Shown: positions 1 through 8,279, counted from the stretch's first letter. The stretch: 16,668 nucleotides of DNA from QNYQ01 sp964542985 (GCA_964542985.1 CAZIWH010000039.1:1-16668), one strand, 5' to 3'. Made by a program: numbers and translations. The notes: a model not told the origin generated them from the letters alone.

Positions 1-171
1 GGAGGGGTACCATGTGCCCTGGTACCTGTAGCTCCCGCAGCGCGGACACACCGTTATCCTAAGCTCCTTCGGTGCCTCGCCTAGCCCGTAGACCTCAAGG
101 TAGCAGCTGGGACAGAGCCTCCCATCTACCAGCGTGTCTACCTCCCTGCCACAGCGGATACACATAGGCAT
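1..171 (-). CDS. nmd3: NMD3-family protein, N-terminal part (runs off the window)
   Basis: The 57 visible codons begin MPMCIRCGRE and hold two CxxC pairs (CIRC, then CPSC after a short loop) followed by a third CPRCG with W and Y residues after it. This is the zinc-ribbon N-terminus of archaeal NMD3, homologous to the eukaryotic adaptor for large ribosomal subunit export; in archaea it is presumed to act in large-subunit assembly or quality control. The ATG at 171 is preceded by GGTGG with a 7-nt spacer, a good archaeal Shine-Dalgarno site. The rest of the protein lies outside the window. It is transcribed divergently from the amidohydrolase gene. The zinc knuckles are seen directly; the family call is by recognition of the pattern, and another zinc-ribbon protein cannot be fully excluded from so short a piece. 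Confidence 0.75.
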   Translation of the reverse strand, partial: MPMCIRCGREVDTLVDGRLCPSCYLEVYGLGEAPKELRITVCPRCGSYRYQGTWYPS

Positions 172-261
172 AGTCTAGCCACCTTCCCGTGCGCAGCCGC
201 CTCCCTCTCCACCGGTTCTCCTGCGACGCATGCCAGGAACCCCTTCATGGATGCTGCTGCG

Positions 262-270
262 GCTAATTAT
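262..270 (+). promoter_or_regulatory. Probable TATA box for the amidohydrolase gene
   Basis: An isolated AT-rich stretch (GCTAATTAT) sits in otherwise very GC-rich DNA. A transcript starting about 25 nt downstream would begin near 290-295 and give a leader of about 18 nt that includes GGGGG at 298-302 before the ATG at 311. The element would lie inside the coding region if the longest open frame from ATG 230 were used, so it argues for the start at 311. Confidence 0.4.
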
Positions 271-310
271 GCTCCCGGCCTACCTGGCCTCCCCCCTGGG
301 GGCTGGGTGG

Positions 311-1870
311 ATGCACTACGGCTGCCCAACCGTCGTAGCAGCTGAGAGGATCTACACCGGGTTCAAGCCCACAAGGTATGTTGAGGCCGTGGCCACTGTG
401 GGGGGTATCGTGGTCTACGCTGGCTATGAGGCTGAGGCGCTGCGGGTGGCAAGAGAGGCTGGGAGGGCGATGGGCTGCAGGCTCCGCTACTACCGCCCCG
501 ACGGCGTAGGTCTGCCGGGGTTTGTTGACGCCCACCTCCACCTTGCGGGCATCGGGTTCGACTCGGAGGGGCTTGACCTCCGTGACGTGGAGAACATCGA
601 TGAGCTGAAGAGGCTCGTCAGAGAGGCCGCCGCGAAGACGAGAGGCTGGATCCACGGGAGGGGCTGGGACCAGGACAGGCTGGGCGCGTGGCCGACCAGG
701 TACGATCTGGACGAGGCTGCCCCGGGGAGGCCCGTGGTGTTGATGCGGGTCTGCGGTCACGCGGCTGTGCTCAGCACCGAGGCCATGAGGAGGCTCGGGC
801 TCCTCGGCGGCCCTAGGAGGCCTCACGTGGACTACGGCTGCGACGGAGCGCCCACCGGGATAGTGTTCGAGGAGGAGGCTTGGAGAGCCTACAGGGAGGC
901 TAGGAGGAGCCTGGACGCGGCGCGTCTTGTGCTTCGGGCACAAGAGCTGCTGCTTTCCAGCGGCATCACAGCCGCGGCTACAATGGGGGCGGATTGGCAT
1001 GAGATGAGGGGGCTTCTGGAGGCATGGAGGAGCGGGCTGCTGAGGCTGAGGGTGCGCGCCTACCTCGACTGGAGGCTCTTCGAGGTACTGGACTCTGCCG
1101 GCTGGGTTCCCGCTGGGCTCGGTGACGACGTGTTCAGGGTAGCAGGGGTTAAGCTCTACATGGATGGCAGCCTAGGGGCGAGGACGGCGTGGCTGAGCGA
1201 GCCCTACAGCGACGACCCGTCCACGTCTGGCAGGAGGCTCCTCTCCGCCGAGGAGCTTGCCGCGAGAGCCAGGAGGGCCAGGAGCTGGGGTCTCGACGTA
1301 GCCGTCCACGCGATAGGGGATGCCGCCATCCGCGAGGCGCTCCGCGGCTTCACCGCCTCCGGCTGCAGGTGCAGGCTGGAACATGCGAGCCTCTTGCCGC
1401 CCGGGCTCCTAGAGGCCCTAGCCTCCGCCGGCGTCAGGGTGGCCGCGCAGCCGGGCTTCGTGCTAAGCGACTACTGGATCCCGGAGAGGCTCGGGGAGAG
1501 GGCTAGGTGGCTCTACAGGTTTAAGAGCATGCTGGAGTCTGGGGTAATGCTAGGCTTCTCTAGCGACGCGCCAGTGGAGCCCCCCAGCCCACTGCGTGGC
1601 GTCTACGCCGCCGTCGTGAGGCCGGGGCCCCTCGGAGAGGCGAGCCCCGGGGAGAGGCTTGACGTGGAGACTGCGCTGTGGCTCTACACGCAGGGATCCG
1701 CCCTCGTGCTGGGCGAGACGCGGCTGGGCTGCCTTGAGCCGGGCTGCTATGCTGACATAGCCGTGCTGGATGCTGACCCCCTCGCCGAGCAGCCAGAGGC
1801 CCTGCCCGACCTAGGGGTGGTGGCAGCGTTTGTCGGCGGCTCGGCGGCGTGGAACAAGGGGAGCCTGTAG
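311..1870 (+). CDS. Amidohydrolase family 3 (YtcJ-like) metal-dependent hydrolase
   Basis: A 519-residue protein of the amidohydrolase superfamily, Amidohydro_3/YtcJ branch, whose members hydrolyse C-N bonds such as amides and N-formyl groups; the substrate here is unknown. From the ATG at 311, the visible metal-site residues are the HxH of GFVDAHLHLAG (His75, His77), a conserved K in VKLYMDGSLGARTAW (Lys281), His333 in VHAIGDAAI, His358 in LEHAS and Asp419 in FSSDAPVEPPSP. The N-terminal strands (TVVAAERIYTG, VVYAGYE) and the C-terminal GCYADIAVLDADPL are the usual small beta-sandwich domain. The length fits the family. The frame is open back to ATG 230, but those 27 residues do not look like family sequence and a TATA-like box lies inside them. 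The CitG-family gene follows 4 nt after the stop, so the two are probably cotranscribed. Cytoplasmic; no signal peptide. Confidence 0.88.
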   Translation: MHYGCPTVVAAERIYTGFKPTRYVEAVATVGGIVVYAGYEAEALRVAREAGRAMGCRLRYYRPDGVGLPGFVDAHLHLAGIGFDSEGLDLRDVENIDELKRLVREAAAKTRGWIHGRGWDQDRLGAWPTRYDLDEAAPGRPVVLMRVCGHAAVLSTEAMRRLGLLGGPRRPHVDYGCDGAPTGIVFEEEAWRAYREARRSLDAARLVLRAQELLLSSGITAAATMGADWHEMRGLLEAWRSGLLRLRVRAYLDWRLFEVLDSAGWVPAGLGDDVFRVAGVKLYMDGSLGARTAWLSEPYSDDPSTSGRRLLSAEELAARARRARSWGLDVAVHAIGDAAIREALRGFTASGCRCRLEHASLLPPGLLEALASAGVRVAAQPGFVLSDYWIPERLGERARWLYRFKSMLESGVMLGFSSDAPVEPPSPLRGVYAAVVRPGPLGEASPGERLDVETALWLYTQGSALVLGETRLGCLEPGCYADIAVLDADPLAEQPEALPDLGVVAAFVGGSAAWNKGSL

Positions 1871-1874
1871 GATC

Positions 1875-2753
1875 ATGGCCAGAGCTTGTGCCGCCGCCCT
1901 CTGCCTCGACTCCTGCGTGCCGAGGCCTGGGCTGACGAGCCTCCTCCGCCCCGCCGCGGGGCATGAGCCGCTCGGGTTCCTGGGGCTCACGGGGCTGGGC
2001 TACGAGGCCTGCCTCTGCGCTTGCAGGCTCGGCCTCCGCCGCTCCAGGGGCTGGACCCGGTGCTGGCTCCGCGCAGTCGAGGAGATGCTCGCCGCGTGGG
2101 GGAACACTGGGCTGGGGAGCCTCTGGCTTCTCAGCCTCCAGGCCGCGGGCTTCGGCCGCGCCGCCGTGCTCGGCTTGGAGTGGAGGGACTGGGCTGTGAT
2201 GGGCGCCGCCCTAGAGGCTGTGGAGTTGGAGGGCGTGGAGGGGGCTGCTAGGCTCTACCGCGGGCTCAGCATGGCCGCGCCCCGTTACCTCGGCCGCATC
2301 TCCTGGGCTGGGCTCCCGGATGCCTCGTCGCCGTGGAGCAGCATGGAGGCCTGGGAGAGGAGGCTGGGGCTCGCCGAGCTGGTGAGGGAGGCCGGGCTCT
2401 ACGACCTGGTGATGAGAGACTCAGCGGAGGGACTGGGGCTGAGCCTGGGTTACGTGCTTGGGGCCCTTGAGGAATGGGCGGCTGAGGCGGGGCTCGTGGA
2501 GGCCTTCGGGAGGGCGACGTTGCTAGCCGCCTCTCTGGGGGACATGCTTGTCCGTAGGCGGAGCGGTGTGCCACGGGAGGCGTTCAGAGAGGCCCTGGGG
2601 AGCCCGGTGGCCGAGGCTAGGCTCTGGGGCATGCTGCGCCGCGGCGGGGGCCCTGGGGGGGCCGCTGACTTGGCCGCCTCGGCTGCCGCAAGGCTTCTGG
2701 CCAAGTGGCTGGCGGGGCTCGTGGAGCTGCGCAGCTACCCCGGGTGGGGCTAG
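1875..2753 (+). CDS. CitG/MdcB-family protein (triphosphoribosyl-dephospho-CoA synthase-like)
   Basis: A 292-residue, mostly helical, Ala/Leu/Gly-rich protein. The landmarks fit the CitG family: an N-terminal RPG motif in CVPRPGLTSLLRP (family KPG), a HEPLGFLGL segment, a central GNTGLGSLWLLSLQAAG (family GTN-type loop), and later GVEGAARLYRGLSMAAPRYLG. Bacterial relatives join ATP and dephospho-CoA to make the prosthetic-group precursor of citrate or malonate decarboxylase/lyase. No citrate or malonate lyase gene is visible here, and archaeal homologues have no settled role, so the substrate is left open. The ATG at 1875 lies 4 nt after the amidohydrolase stop; a longer in-frame ATG at 1830 would overlap that gene and is less likely. 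The family call rests on motif pattern, with several positions degenerate compared with the bacterial enzyme. Confidence 0.62.
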   Translation: MARACAAALCLDSCVPRPGLTSLLRPAAGHEPLGFLGLTGLGYEACLCACRLGLRRSRGWTRCWLRAVEEMLAAWGNTGLGSLWLLSLQAAGFGRAAVLGLEWRDWAVMGAALEAVELEGVEGAARLYRGLSMAAPRYLGRISWAGLPDASSPWSSMEAWERRLGLAELVREAGLYDLVMRDSAEGLGLSLGYVLGALEEWAAEAGLVEAFGRATLLAASLGDMLVRRRSGVPREAFREALGSPVAEARLWGMLRRGGGPGGAADLAASAAARLLAKWLAGLVELRSYPGWG

Positions 2754-2809
2754 CCTCAAAACCCTGCCCAGCCGCAAGAGTGACGACTCCCGACGGGTCG
2801 GTGGCCGAG

Positions 2810-4156
2810 ATGCGTTGGAGAAGCTGGGGGAAGGATACAGTAGCCGCCAACGTCGCCGGCCTGGCGCTCCTCAGCTTCATAGTAGCCGCTGGCTTCAGCG
2901 CAGGCAACCTGCTCCTACCCTACCTCGTGCTCGCACTGGAGGGCATACTGAAAGCCCTCCCCGAGAAGCTCACGATGATAAACGCCTCGAGGGCCGCTAT
3001 AGAGGTCGGCGGCCTCGTAACCGCCTTCATGGCCGCCAGGGCGTTCGTAGCCGCGGCCTCCGGGTGGCTGAGCGACAAGCTGGGCAGGAAGCCCCTCATA
3101 GTCTCCGGCGTCATGCTCTACGCTGCCTCCACGGCTCTATACTACCGCGCCTCCAGTATACCAGTGCTGCTCCTCCTCAGGGGCATCCAGGGAGTATCCT
3201 CAGCAATGACGTGGCCCGTGGCCGAGACACTGCTCATGGACAGTGTGCCCCCGCTCGCCAGAACCAGGGCGATGAGCATCTACGTGGTGAGCTTCAACCT
3301 AGGCAACGTTGTAGGCCCCTTGCTGGGCTCCGCAGCGTATGCCGCGGCACTGAGACTCCTCGGCCCCGGCATGAGCGTGACTGAGGCGTTCCAGGCGCCG
3401 TTCCTGCTGCTCGCCCTCCTCGCGGCCCCAGCCATACCCGTGGCACTCATGCTCCGCGACCCCGGGGCGGGGAAGGAGCACCACGCGGCGTCAGAGGCAA
3501 TGAGGAGGTTTACAGGAGGGCTGCTGGAGCTACCCGCTGCAGTGAAGAGGGCCCTCAAGGGGTTCTACGCTAACGCTCTCCTAAACGGCATAGCCGTAGG
3601 CATAGTGTCCAGCATCTTGATACTATACATTATCCAATACATAGCCAGGACTCCGGAGGCGGTGGGCACCCTGCTCGCTATACCGGGTTTCGCAGGCATG
3701 CTAGCCGCTTACCCGGCCGCGAGGAGGCTTGATAGGATGAGTGATGAGGCCAGGCTCGCAGTCCTCGTAGCCTCCGCTACAACGTCAAGACTCATACTAG
3801 CCTCACTAGGCTTCATAAGGAGCACCCTGGCATTCGTAGCCGCATTGACTGCCATGAACGTGTTGTTTAACATTCTACTGCCGCTTATGAGGAGCCTCGA
3901 GGCGGGTCTCGTGCCCTCCCGCCTCCGTGGCAGGGTGTTCGGCCTACACCAGGCGATGTTCAACATAGGCATGACTATAGGACCGCTGATAGGCTCATGG
4001 ATATATGAGGCCTACGGAAGTGTGGAGATACTGCCCGGCGTCACGGGCGCGCAGGCTGTGTTCCTGCTCGCAGGGCTCCTCGGGCTCGCGGGTGTGCCGC
4101 TGATAGCCCTCCTCTACCGCCCCGCTGCCGTAAGGGAAGCATGGGAGAAGGGCTAG
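2810..4156 (+). CDS. Major facilitator superfamily (MFS) transporter
   Basis: A 448-residue integral membrane protein with about 12 hydrophobic segments arranged as two six-helix halves around a charged central loop (LRDPGAGKEHHAASEAMRRF). The loop between helices 2 and 3 carries the MFS signature GWLSDKLGRKPL (residues 85-96), and RGIQGVSSAMTWPVAE fits motif B in helix 4. The equivalent loop in the second half (RLDRMSDEAR) is degenerate, as usual. Substrate cannot be predicted; the branch resembles drug or small-molecule exporters. The ATG at 2810 has GGTGG five bases upstream; GTG codons at 2780 and 2801 are in frame and possible. It follows the CitG-family gene by 56 nt and may export or import a compound handled by the upstream amidohydrolase (inference). 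Its stop codon shares a CTAG palindrome with the stop of the convergent helicase. Confidence 0.9.
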   Translation: MRWRSWGKDTVAANVAGLALLSFIVAAGFSAGNLLLPYLVLALEGILKALPEKLTMINASRAAIEVGGLVTAFMAARAFVAAASGWLSDKLGRKPLIVSGVMLYAASTALYYRASSIPVLLLLRGIQGVSSAMTWPVAETLLMDSVPPLARTRAMSIYVVSFNLGNVVGPLLGSAAYAAALRLLGPGMSVTEAFQAPFLLLALLAAPAIPVALMLRDPGAGKEHHAASEAMRRFTGGLLELPAAVKRALKGFYANALLNGIAVGIVSSILILYIIQYIARTPEAVGTLLAIPGFAGMLAAYPAARRLDRMSDEARLAVLVASATTSRLILASLGFIRSTLAFVAALTAMNVLFNILLPLMRSLEAGLVPSRLRGRVFGLHQAMFNIGMTIGPLIGSWIYEAYGSVEILPGVTGAQAVFLLAGLLGLAGVPLIALLYRPAAVREAWEKG

Positions 4157-7125
4157 CCGCGGCGCCTAATCCTTCCCTTTTCTACTGCGAGCGCTATCCT
4201 GTAAACAGCCTCCGCCATTGCTGACGCCAGGCTCCGGAGCGCAGCCTCCACCTCCTCAACGTCTCTTCTCGCTTTCGCGCGGCTCGCCCACTCCAGGTAC
4301 CCTCTTATCCTGGGCTCGACTGCGAGGAGCAGCGGCGTGTCGCCGATAAGCCTCGCCGCCGCCTCTGCGGCGTCGAGGAGCCTCCCATCCCTCTCCGCCA
4401 CGCGGAGCGCGACGACGCCACTGTAGCTTGTGCTGAGGAGGCGGAGCAGCATGTTCCTCTGGTCCTGGCCGTAGTAGTAGACCTTGTGGCCTGCGGCGAG
4501 GAGACGGTCAAGCACTGAGAGCGCAGCCTGCGCCGCCCTGGAGCCCAAGTCTAGGCTGAGCCTCCCCGCCACGGTCTCTACCGCCGGCCTGCCGGAGCCG
4601 TCGTAGCCCGCGACCGTGGCGACAGCATACTGGCTGCCGTCGCTGCCCTGGAGGGTCTCGTAGAGCGCAACTATGCTGGCGACGCCGTGGCTCGGACTGG
4701 GCCTCGGATGCTCTATCACCAGCCCGCCTGCCTCTACCTCCTGGCTCCCCGCTATCACCCTCGCCGCCTGCGAGGCGAGCGCCGCAGCCCTGGGGAGCCC
4801 CACCTCGCCGCGGAGGAGACGGACAGCGGAGACCGGATCCACGGCTGCAGCGAGAGGGATAGCCATGCCGGGGAACTGGTAGGTCTTCAGCCTCTCGGCT
4901 ATGCTGGCCCAGTCCGTCCTCTCCAGGAGGCCCGCGGCCTCGCGCTCCCAGAGGTGGATGAGCTTCACGCTCCCTGCACTCACCACGCGGAACTGTAGGA
5001 GGCCGAGGGGTATCGCCAGCCCTGGGTCTAGGCGGAGGTAGACTAGGAGCATCGTCAACCCCAGGCGGAGATCCTCGGCGGAGACTGTGCCGGGCGCCTC
5101 GAAGACGTAGCCGTAGGTGTAGTCCCGGTACCTCCCGGCCACAGGAGCCTGGAGCTGCACTACCGCGGTCTCATGGTAGACTCTGGCCCTGCCTCCCGCT
5201 GCTGCGCCGAGCCGGGGCCTCCTGCTCTCGACCAGCCACTCGACCTCCACGGGCTCCTCGAGCAGCTCCCCGAACCCGCTCGTCGGGGCCGAGACGCTGA
5301 GGACTACCGTGGGGAATATCCTGCCGTAGCGGAGGTCGTCCTGGAAGCTGGGTCTTTCACCCCAGACGCGCTTCACGTCCTCATACCTCGCCACCGCCGC
5401 TGCAAGCCAGTCGTGCTCCACGACAGCCTCCTCGGGGGGCTGCTCGTAGACCCTGTACTCTCTTGGCTCTATCCTCACCACGATGTTCTCCGTCATCGGG
5501 TCGTAGCTGCCCGGCTGGTACTTCTCCACCGCATCCCTTATGCTGATCTCCTCGCTCCTTATCACCGTCTCCCTCCCACCCCTCACGATGACCTTCCTGT
5601 AGCCGTAGGGCGGGCCATGCTCGTAGAACCCTATCTCGCTCCAGAACACCCTACCCTTCCTGCTGAGCCCCAGCTTAGAGCCGGTTAGGGTCTCGCGTTC
5701 CTCCACGAGCCCGAGGCGCTGCAGGAGGCGGAGCTCCTCGCGGGGCACCTCGTGGCCCCTGAGGAGGCGCCAGAGACCGCGGAAGAGGGCGGCGTAGGCG
5801 TTCATCTTGTTTATGTAGAGTTTCTCAAGCGGCAGCTGGAGCCACTGCTTTAGCGCGCTGCTCCCCGCCTCTAGGAGCTTCCTGTCCCACAGCCCCGAGG
5901 GAACGACAAGACTCTCCGTGACCCCCAGCTCGCGGCGCCTACCCTTCCTCCCCTCTCTCTGCATATACTCGCGGAGGTCCGGCGGGAGGCCTATGTGGAC
6001 GACGCGGTTAACGTTACCTATATCTATGCCTTGCGCCAGCGTCCTCACAGTTATTATCATCCTGACCTCGCCGCGCCTCGCCTTCTCCTCGAGCCTCTCC
6101 CTCCTCTCCTTCGAGACAAGGTGGTGGTGGACGCCCACCAGGCCCCGCTTCTCCGGCGGGAGACGCTCCAGGAGCCTCCTGTAGAGCCTCTCAGCGGCTC
6201 TTATGCTCCTCGTGAAGACCAGCGTCACCATTCCGGGCTCGGATGAGTCCAGCACCGCCTGGAGTATCTCAACAAGGTCTATCCCGGGCCTCGGCGGCCT
6301 TAGCCCAATGGCCTCTAGGGCCTCGTAGATTTCGTAGAAGTGTTCCCGGAGCTCCTCCTCATCGTAGACCATGTCTAGTATCCAAGGTGCCCTGGACTTA
6401 ACCACGGGAGCGTAGGCGCGGACGTACTCGCGGAGAGCGTCCACACCCTTCCCGAGGACTATTATCGTCCGGCTCGGCGTCTTGAAGGGCCTGCCCTCGA
6501 TTATCCTCGTCTCCCTGCCAGTGGCCCCTGTGAGATAGGAGGCAAGCTCCCCAGGATTACCCAGTGTCGCGGAGAGGACGACTACACGGGGCGGCTTGGC
6601 GGAGACGTGACGGGAGAGCAGCTCCACTATCGCCAAGAGTAGGTGGGCTCCTCTCGGCCCGTAGAAGTCAAGCTCGTCGAACACCACAACGTCGAGCCTA
6701 GAGAGGAAGTCCTCCAGGAGCGCACGGTGGGGGCTCATAGCCATCCTCTTCATCTCCGCCAGCAGGAACGCCGGATTAGTCACCACAACCATCGCGGAAG
6801 CGATAGCCTTCAGCGTCTCCTCTCCCCGTCTCCCCCTCCTCTCGAGGCTCGGCCTGTCAACCCTCAAGACGGCGCCACGGAGGCCCGCCGCCGAGTAGTA
6901 CTCCTCAAGCCTCCGTATCTGGTCGGCGGCGAGAGCAAGGGTGGGGTAGACGGCGAGCACCCTCCACCTATTTCGGAGCGCCGCGACGGCCCATGCCTCG
7001 GTCTTGCCGGAGCCCGTTCTTGCGGTGAGTATAACGTTGCTGCCATCCTCGAGGGCGTGCAGTGTCTCCTCCTGGTGCTTGTAGAGCCTTAGGCCGCGGA
7101 GCCTCGTGGAGGCCAGCTTGGGCAC
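4153..7125 (-). CDS. Archaeal DEAD/H-box superfamily 2 helicase, Lhr/YprA-like, with long C-terminal region
   Basis: A 990-residue ATP-dependent nucleic-acid helicase. Both RecA-like domains are complete: Walker A in TARTGSGKTEAW (Lys41), DELD box (150-153), SAT (185-187), motif IV TLVFTRS (301-307), motif V TLAQGIDIGNVNRVV (362-376) and the arginine-finger motif QREGRKGRR (389-397). Residues from about 420 to 990 are a long region with no nuclease motif I can name; about 815-940 has a pattern like an RNase H fold that has lost its first acidic residue. The whole protein contains no cysteine. The GTG at 7125 is the only standard start, but the frame stays open and coding-like up to 7320, directly after the CBS gene's TAG, so the true N-terminus is probably longer. 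A role in DNA or RNA processing or repair is likely; the exact one is unknown. Confidence 0.85.
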   Translation of the reverse strand: MPKLASTRLRGLRLYKHQEETLHALEDGSNVILTARTGSGKTEAWAVAALRNRWRVLAVYPTLALAADQIRRLEEYYSAAGLRGAVLRVDRPSLERRGRRGEETLKAIASAMVVVTNPAFLLAEMKRMAMSPHRALLEDFLSRLDVVVFDELDFYGPRGAHLLLAIVELLSRHVSAKPPRVVVLSATLGNPGELASYLTGATGRETRIIEGRPFKTPSRTIIVLGKGVDALREYVRAYAPVVKSRAPWILDMVYDEEELREHFYEIYEALEAIGLRPPRPGIDLVEILQAVLDSSEPGMVTLVFTRSIRAAERLYRRLLERLPPEKRGLVGVHHHLVSKERRERLEEKARRGEVRMIITVRTLAQGIDIGNVNRVVHIGLPPDLREYMQREGRKGRRRELGVTESLVVPSGLWDRKLLEAGSSALKQWLQLPLEKLYINKMNAYAALFRGLWRLLRGHEVPREELRLLQRLGLVEERETLTGSKLGLSRKGRVFWSEIGFYEHGPPYGYRKVIVRGGRETVIRSEEISIRDAVEKYQPGSYDPMTENIVVRIEPREYRVYEQPPEEAVVEHDWLAAAVARYEDVKRVWGERPSFQDDLRYGRIFPTVVLSVSAPTSGFGELLEEPVEVEWLVESRRPRLGAAAGGRARVYHETAVVQLQAPVAGRYRDYTYGYVFEAPGTVSAEDLRLGLTMLLVYLRLDPGLAIPLGLLQFRVVSAGSVKLIHLWEREAAGLLERTDWASIAERLKTYQFPGMAIPLAAAVDPVSAVRLLRGEVGLPRAAALASQAARVIAGSQEVEAGGLVIEHPRPSPSHGVASIVALYETLQGSDGSQYAVATVAGYDGSGRPAVETVAGRLSLDLGSRAAQAALSVLDRLLAAGHKVYYYGQDQRNMLLRLLSTSYSGVVALRVAERDGRLLDAAEAAARLIGDTPLLLAVEPRIRGYLEWASRAKARRDVEEVEAALRSLASAMAEAVYRIALAVEKGRIRRRG

Positions 7126-7320
7126 AAGGTCCTCGAAGCGGAGGCTGGACTGCTCCGGCTCCTCACCGGGCTCCTCATAGACTACGAGCTCGTAGCCGAG
7201 GCCGCGGAGGCTCGCCGCGAGCCTGCTGGAACCATGTCTGCCCAGAACCCATCCCCGCGTAGAGGGTACGCCCGGGGGGAGCGGGTGGGGGTGATACTGG
7301 TCTCCCCAGGGGAGCGGGGG

Positions 7321-8205
7321 CTAGAAGACTACACGGGCCACGTAGAGTCTTGCCCTGGCGTAGTCGTAGAACATCTCTATACCCATTAGCTTGGGTAGCT
7401 TGGTTACCACGTCTCTCTCACTTATCAAGCCCTCCAGCTTACCCTTCTTGTCGACTACAGGTAGGGCGCTTATGCCGCGTCTCCTCATGAGGCGGAGGGC
7501 GTGGCCGACGTCGTCCTCGGGGCAGGTGCAGGCGGGGCTCGCCACCGCGATTTTCGTCACCCTATCTTCTACGGGGCTGTTGCTCTTCTCTAGCTTCTTC
7601 ATGTTCTCCTCCACCGCTAGGTAATCGAGCACATCCCTGGCAGTAATCATAGCCTCCAACTTGCCCTCCTTATTCACCACTGGTACGTGACGGTGCCTAT
7701 ACTTGTCCATCACTGTTATCGCGTCAATTATCCTCGCCTCGGAGCCCACGCTGTGAACCGGCGAGGTCATGACTTCGTGAACAGCGACATGTATCTCGCC
7801 GAGAGCCATTATGCCCGCGATATGCTTCTCAGAGATTATTCCGAGCACCCTGTTCTCCTTATCTACGACAGCCACCGCTCCTATATTGAGCCTCGACATT
7901 ATGTAGACGACGTCCTCTACGCCGAACTCGCCTATAATCACCTTGGGTGGGTCCTTCCACATTATGTCCCCGACCCTTGTCTCGGATAGTCTCTTGTAGA
8001 TGCTGCCCTCCTCGTAGCCTCTCCTTATCGCGCCCAGTAAGCGGCGGACGGAGAGGATGCCCTGCAGCCTGCCCTCCTGATCCACGACGAGCGCGTGCCT
8101 TACCCCCCTCTGGTCCAGGGCGAGCATTGCTTCAAGGAGGCTCTGCTGAGGCTCCAGCACCACGGGCGGCGGGTAATGGCCCAGTAGAACGAGCCTAGCC
8201 TGCAA
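7321..8205 (-). CDS. Protein with four CBS domains (two Bateman modules)
   Basis: A 294-residue cytoplasmic protein made almost wholly of four CBS repeats, at roughly residues 13-60, 79-133, 146-197 and 216-270. Each shows the usual pattern of a short strand, an ALxxM-type helix, an RHALVVD or HVPVVNKEG strand pair and a closing LxGIISE/ITARD segment. CBS pairs bind adenosine nucleotides (AMP, ATP, SAM) and usually act as energy or metabolite sensors; stand-alone tetra-CBS proteins are common in archaea, mostly with unknown partners. The start is TTG at 8205: a stop codon lies in frame 9 nt upstream (TAA at 8214-8212) and no ATG occurs before residue 27, inside the first CBS domain. A TATA-like box lies about 45 nt upstream. 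The helicase frame begins directly after its TAG stop, so the two are probably cotranscribed. Confidence 0.88.
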   Translation of the reverse strand: MQARLVLLGHYPPPVVLEPQQSLLEAMLALDQRGVRHALVVDQEGRLQGILSVRRLLGAIRRGYEEGSIYKRLSETRVGDIMWKDPPKVIIGEFGVEDVVYIMSRLNIGAVAVVDKENRVLGIISEKHIAGIMALGEIHVAVHEVMTSPVHSVGSEARIIDAITVMDKYRHRHVPVVNKEGKLEAMITARDVLDYLAVEENMKKLEKSNSPVEDRVTKIAVASPACTCPEDDVGHALRLMRRRGISALPVVDKKGKLEGLISERDVVTKLPKLMGIEMFYDYARARLYVARVVF

Positions 8206-8246
8206 CCCGGCTTAGCCCCGGTGCCGAGAAGTCCAAGAGAGGGGCG

Positions 8247-8253
8247 TAAAATA
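8247..8253 (-). promoter_or_regulatory. Probable TATA box for the CBS-domain gene
   Basis: TATTTTA on the minus strand, alone in a very GC-rich intergenic stretch between the aIF2 beta stop and the CBS gene. It predicts a transcript start near 8222-8225 and a leader of about 20 nt before the TTG start at 8205. Confidence 0.5.
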
Positions 8254-8279
8254 GGCGCGCCGCGCGGGCCACGCCTTAC

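Noticed and set aside
263..1000. 245-codon open frame on the minus strand opposite the amidohydrolase gene
   Set aside because: Rich in Pro, Arg and His, as expected of the antisense of a GC-rich gene; the plus strand carries the full set of amidohydrolase motifs.
2409..2440. GTGATGA followed by CTGA, like C and D boxes of a guide RNA
   Set aside because: It lies inside the CitG-family coding sequence in its normal frame, without the second box pair; a further GTGATGA at 3741 in the MFS gene is likewise isolated.
2548..3384. 278-codon plus-strand frame across the CitG and MFS genes
   Set aside because: Arg/Gly/Pro-rich with no family pattern; both genes it overlaps have recognisable domains in other frames.
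7302..7314. CTCCCC-A-GGGGAG palindrome after the CBS gene as a terminator
   Set aside because: A one-base loop cannot form a hairpin, there is no T-run, and the helicase frame runs through it.
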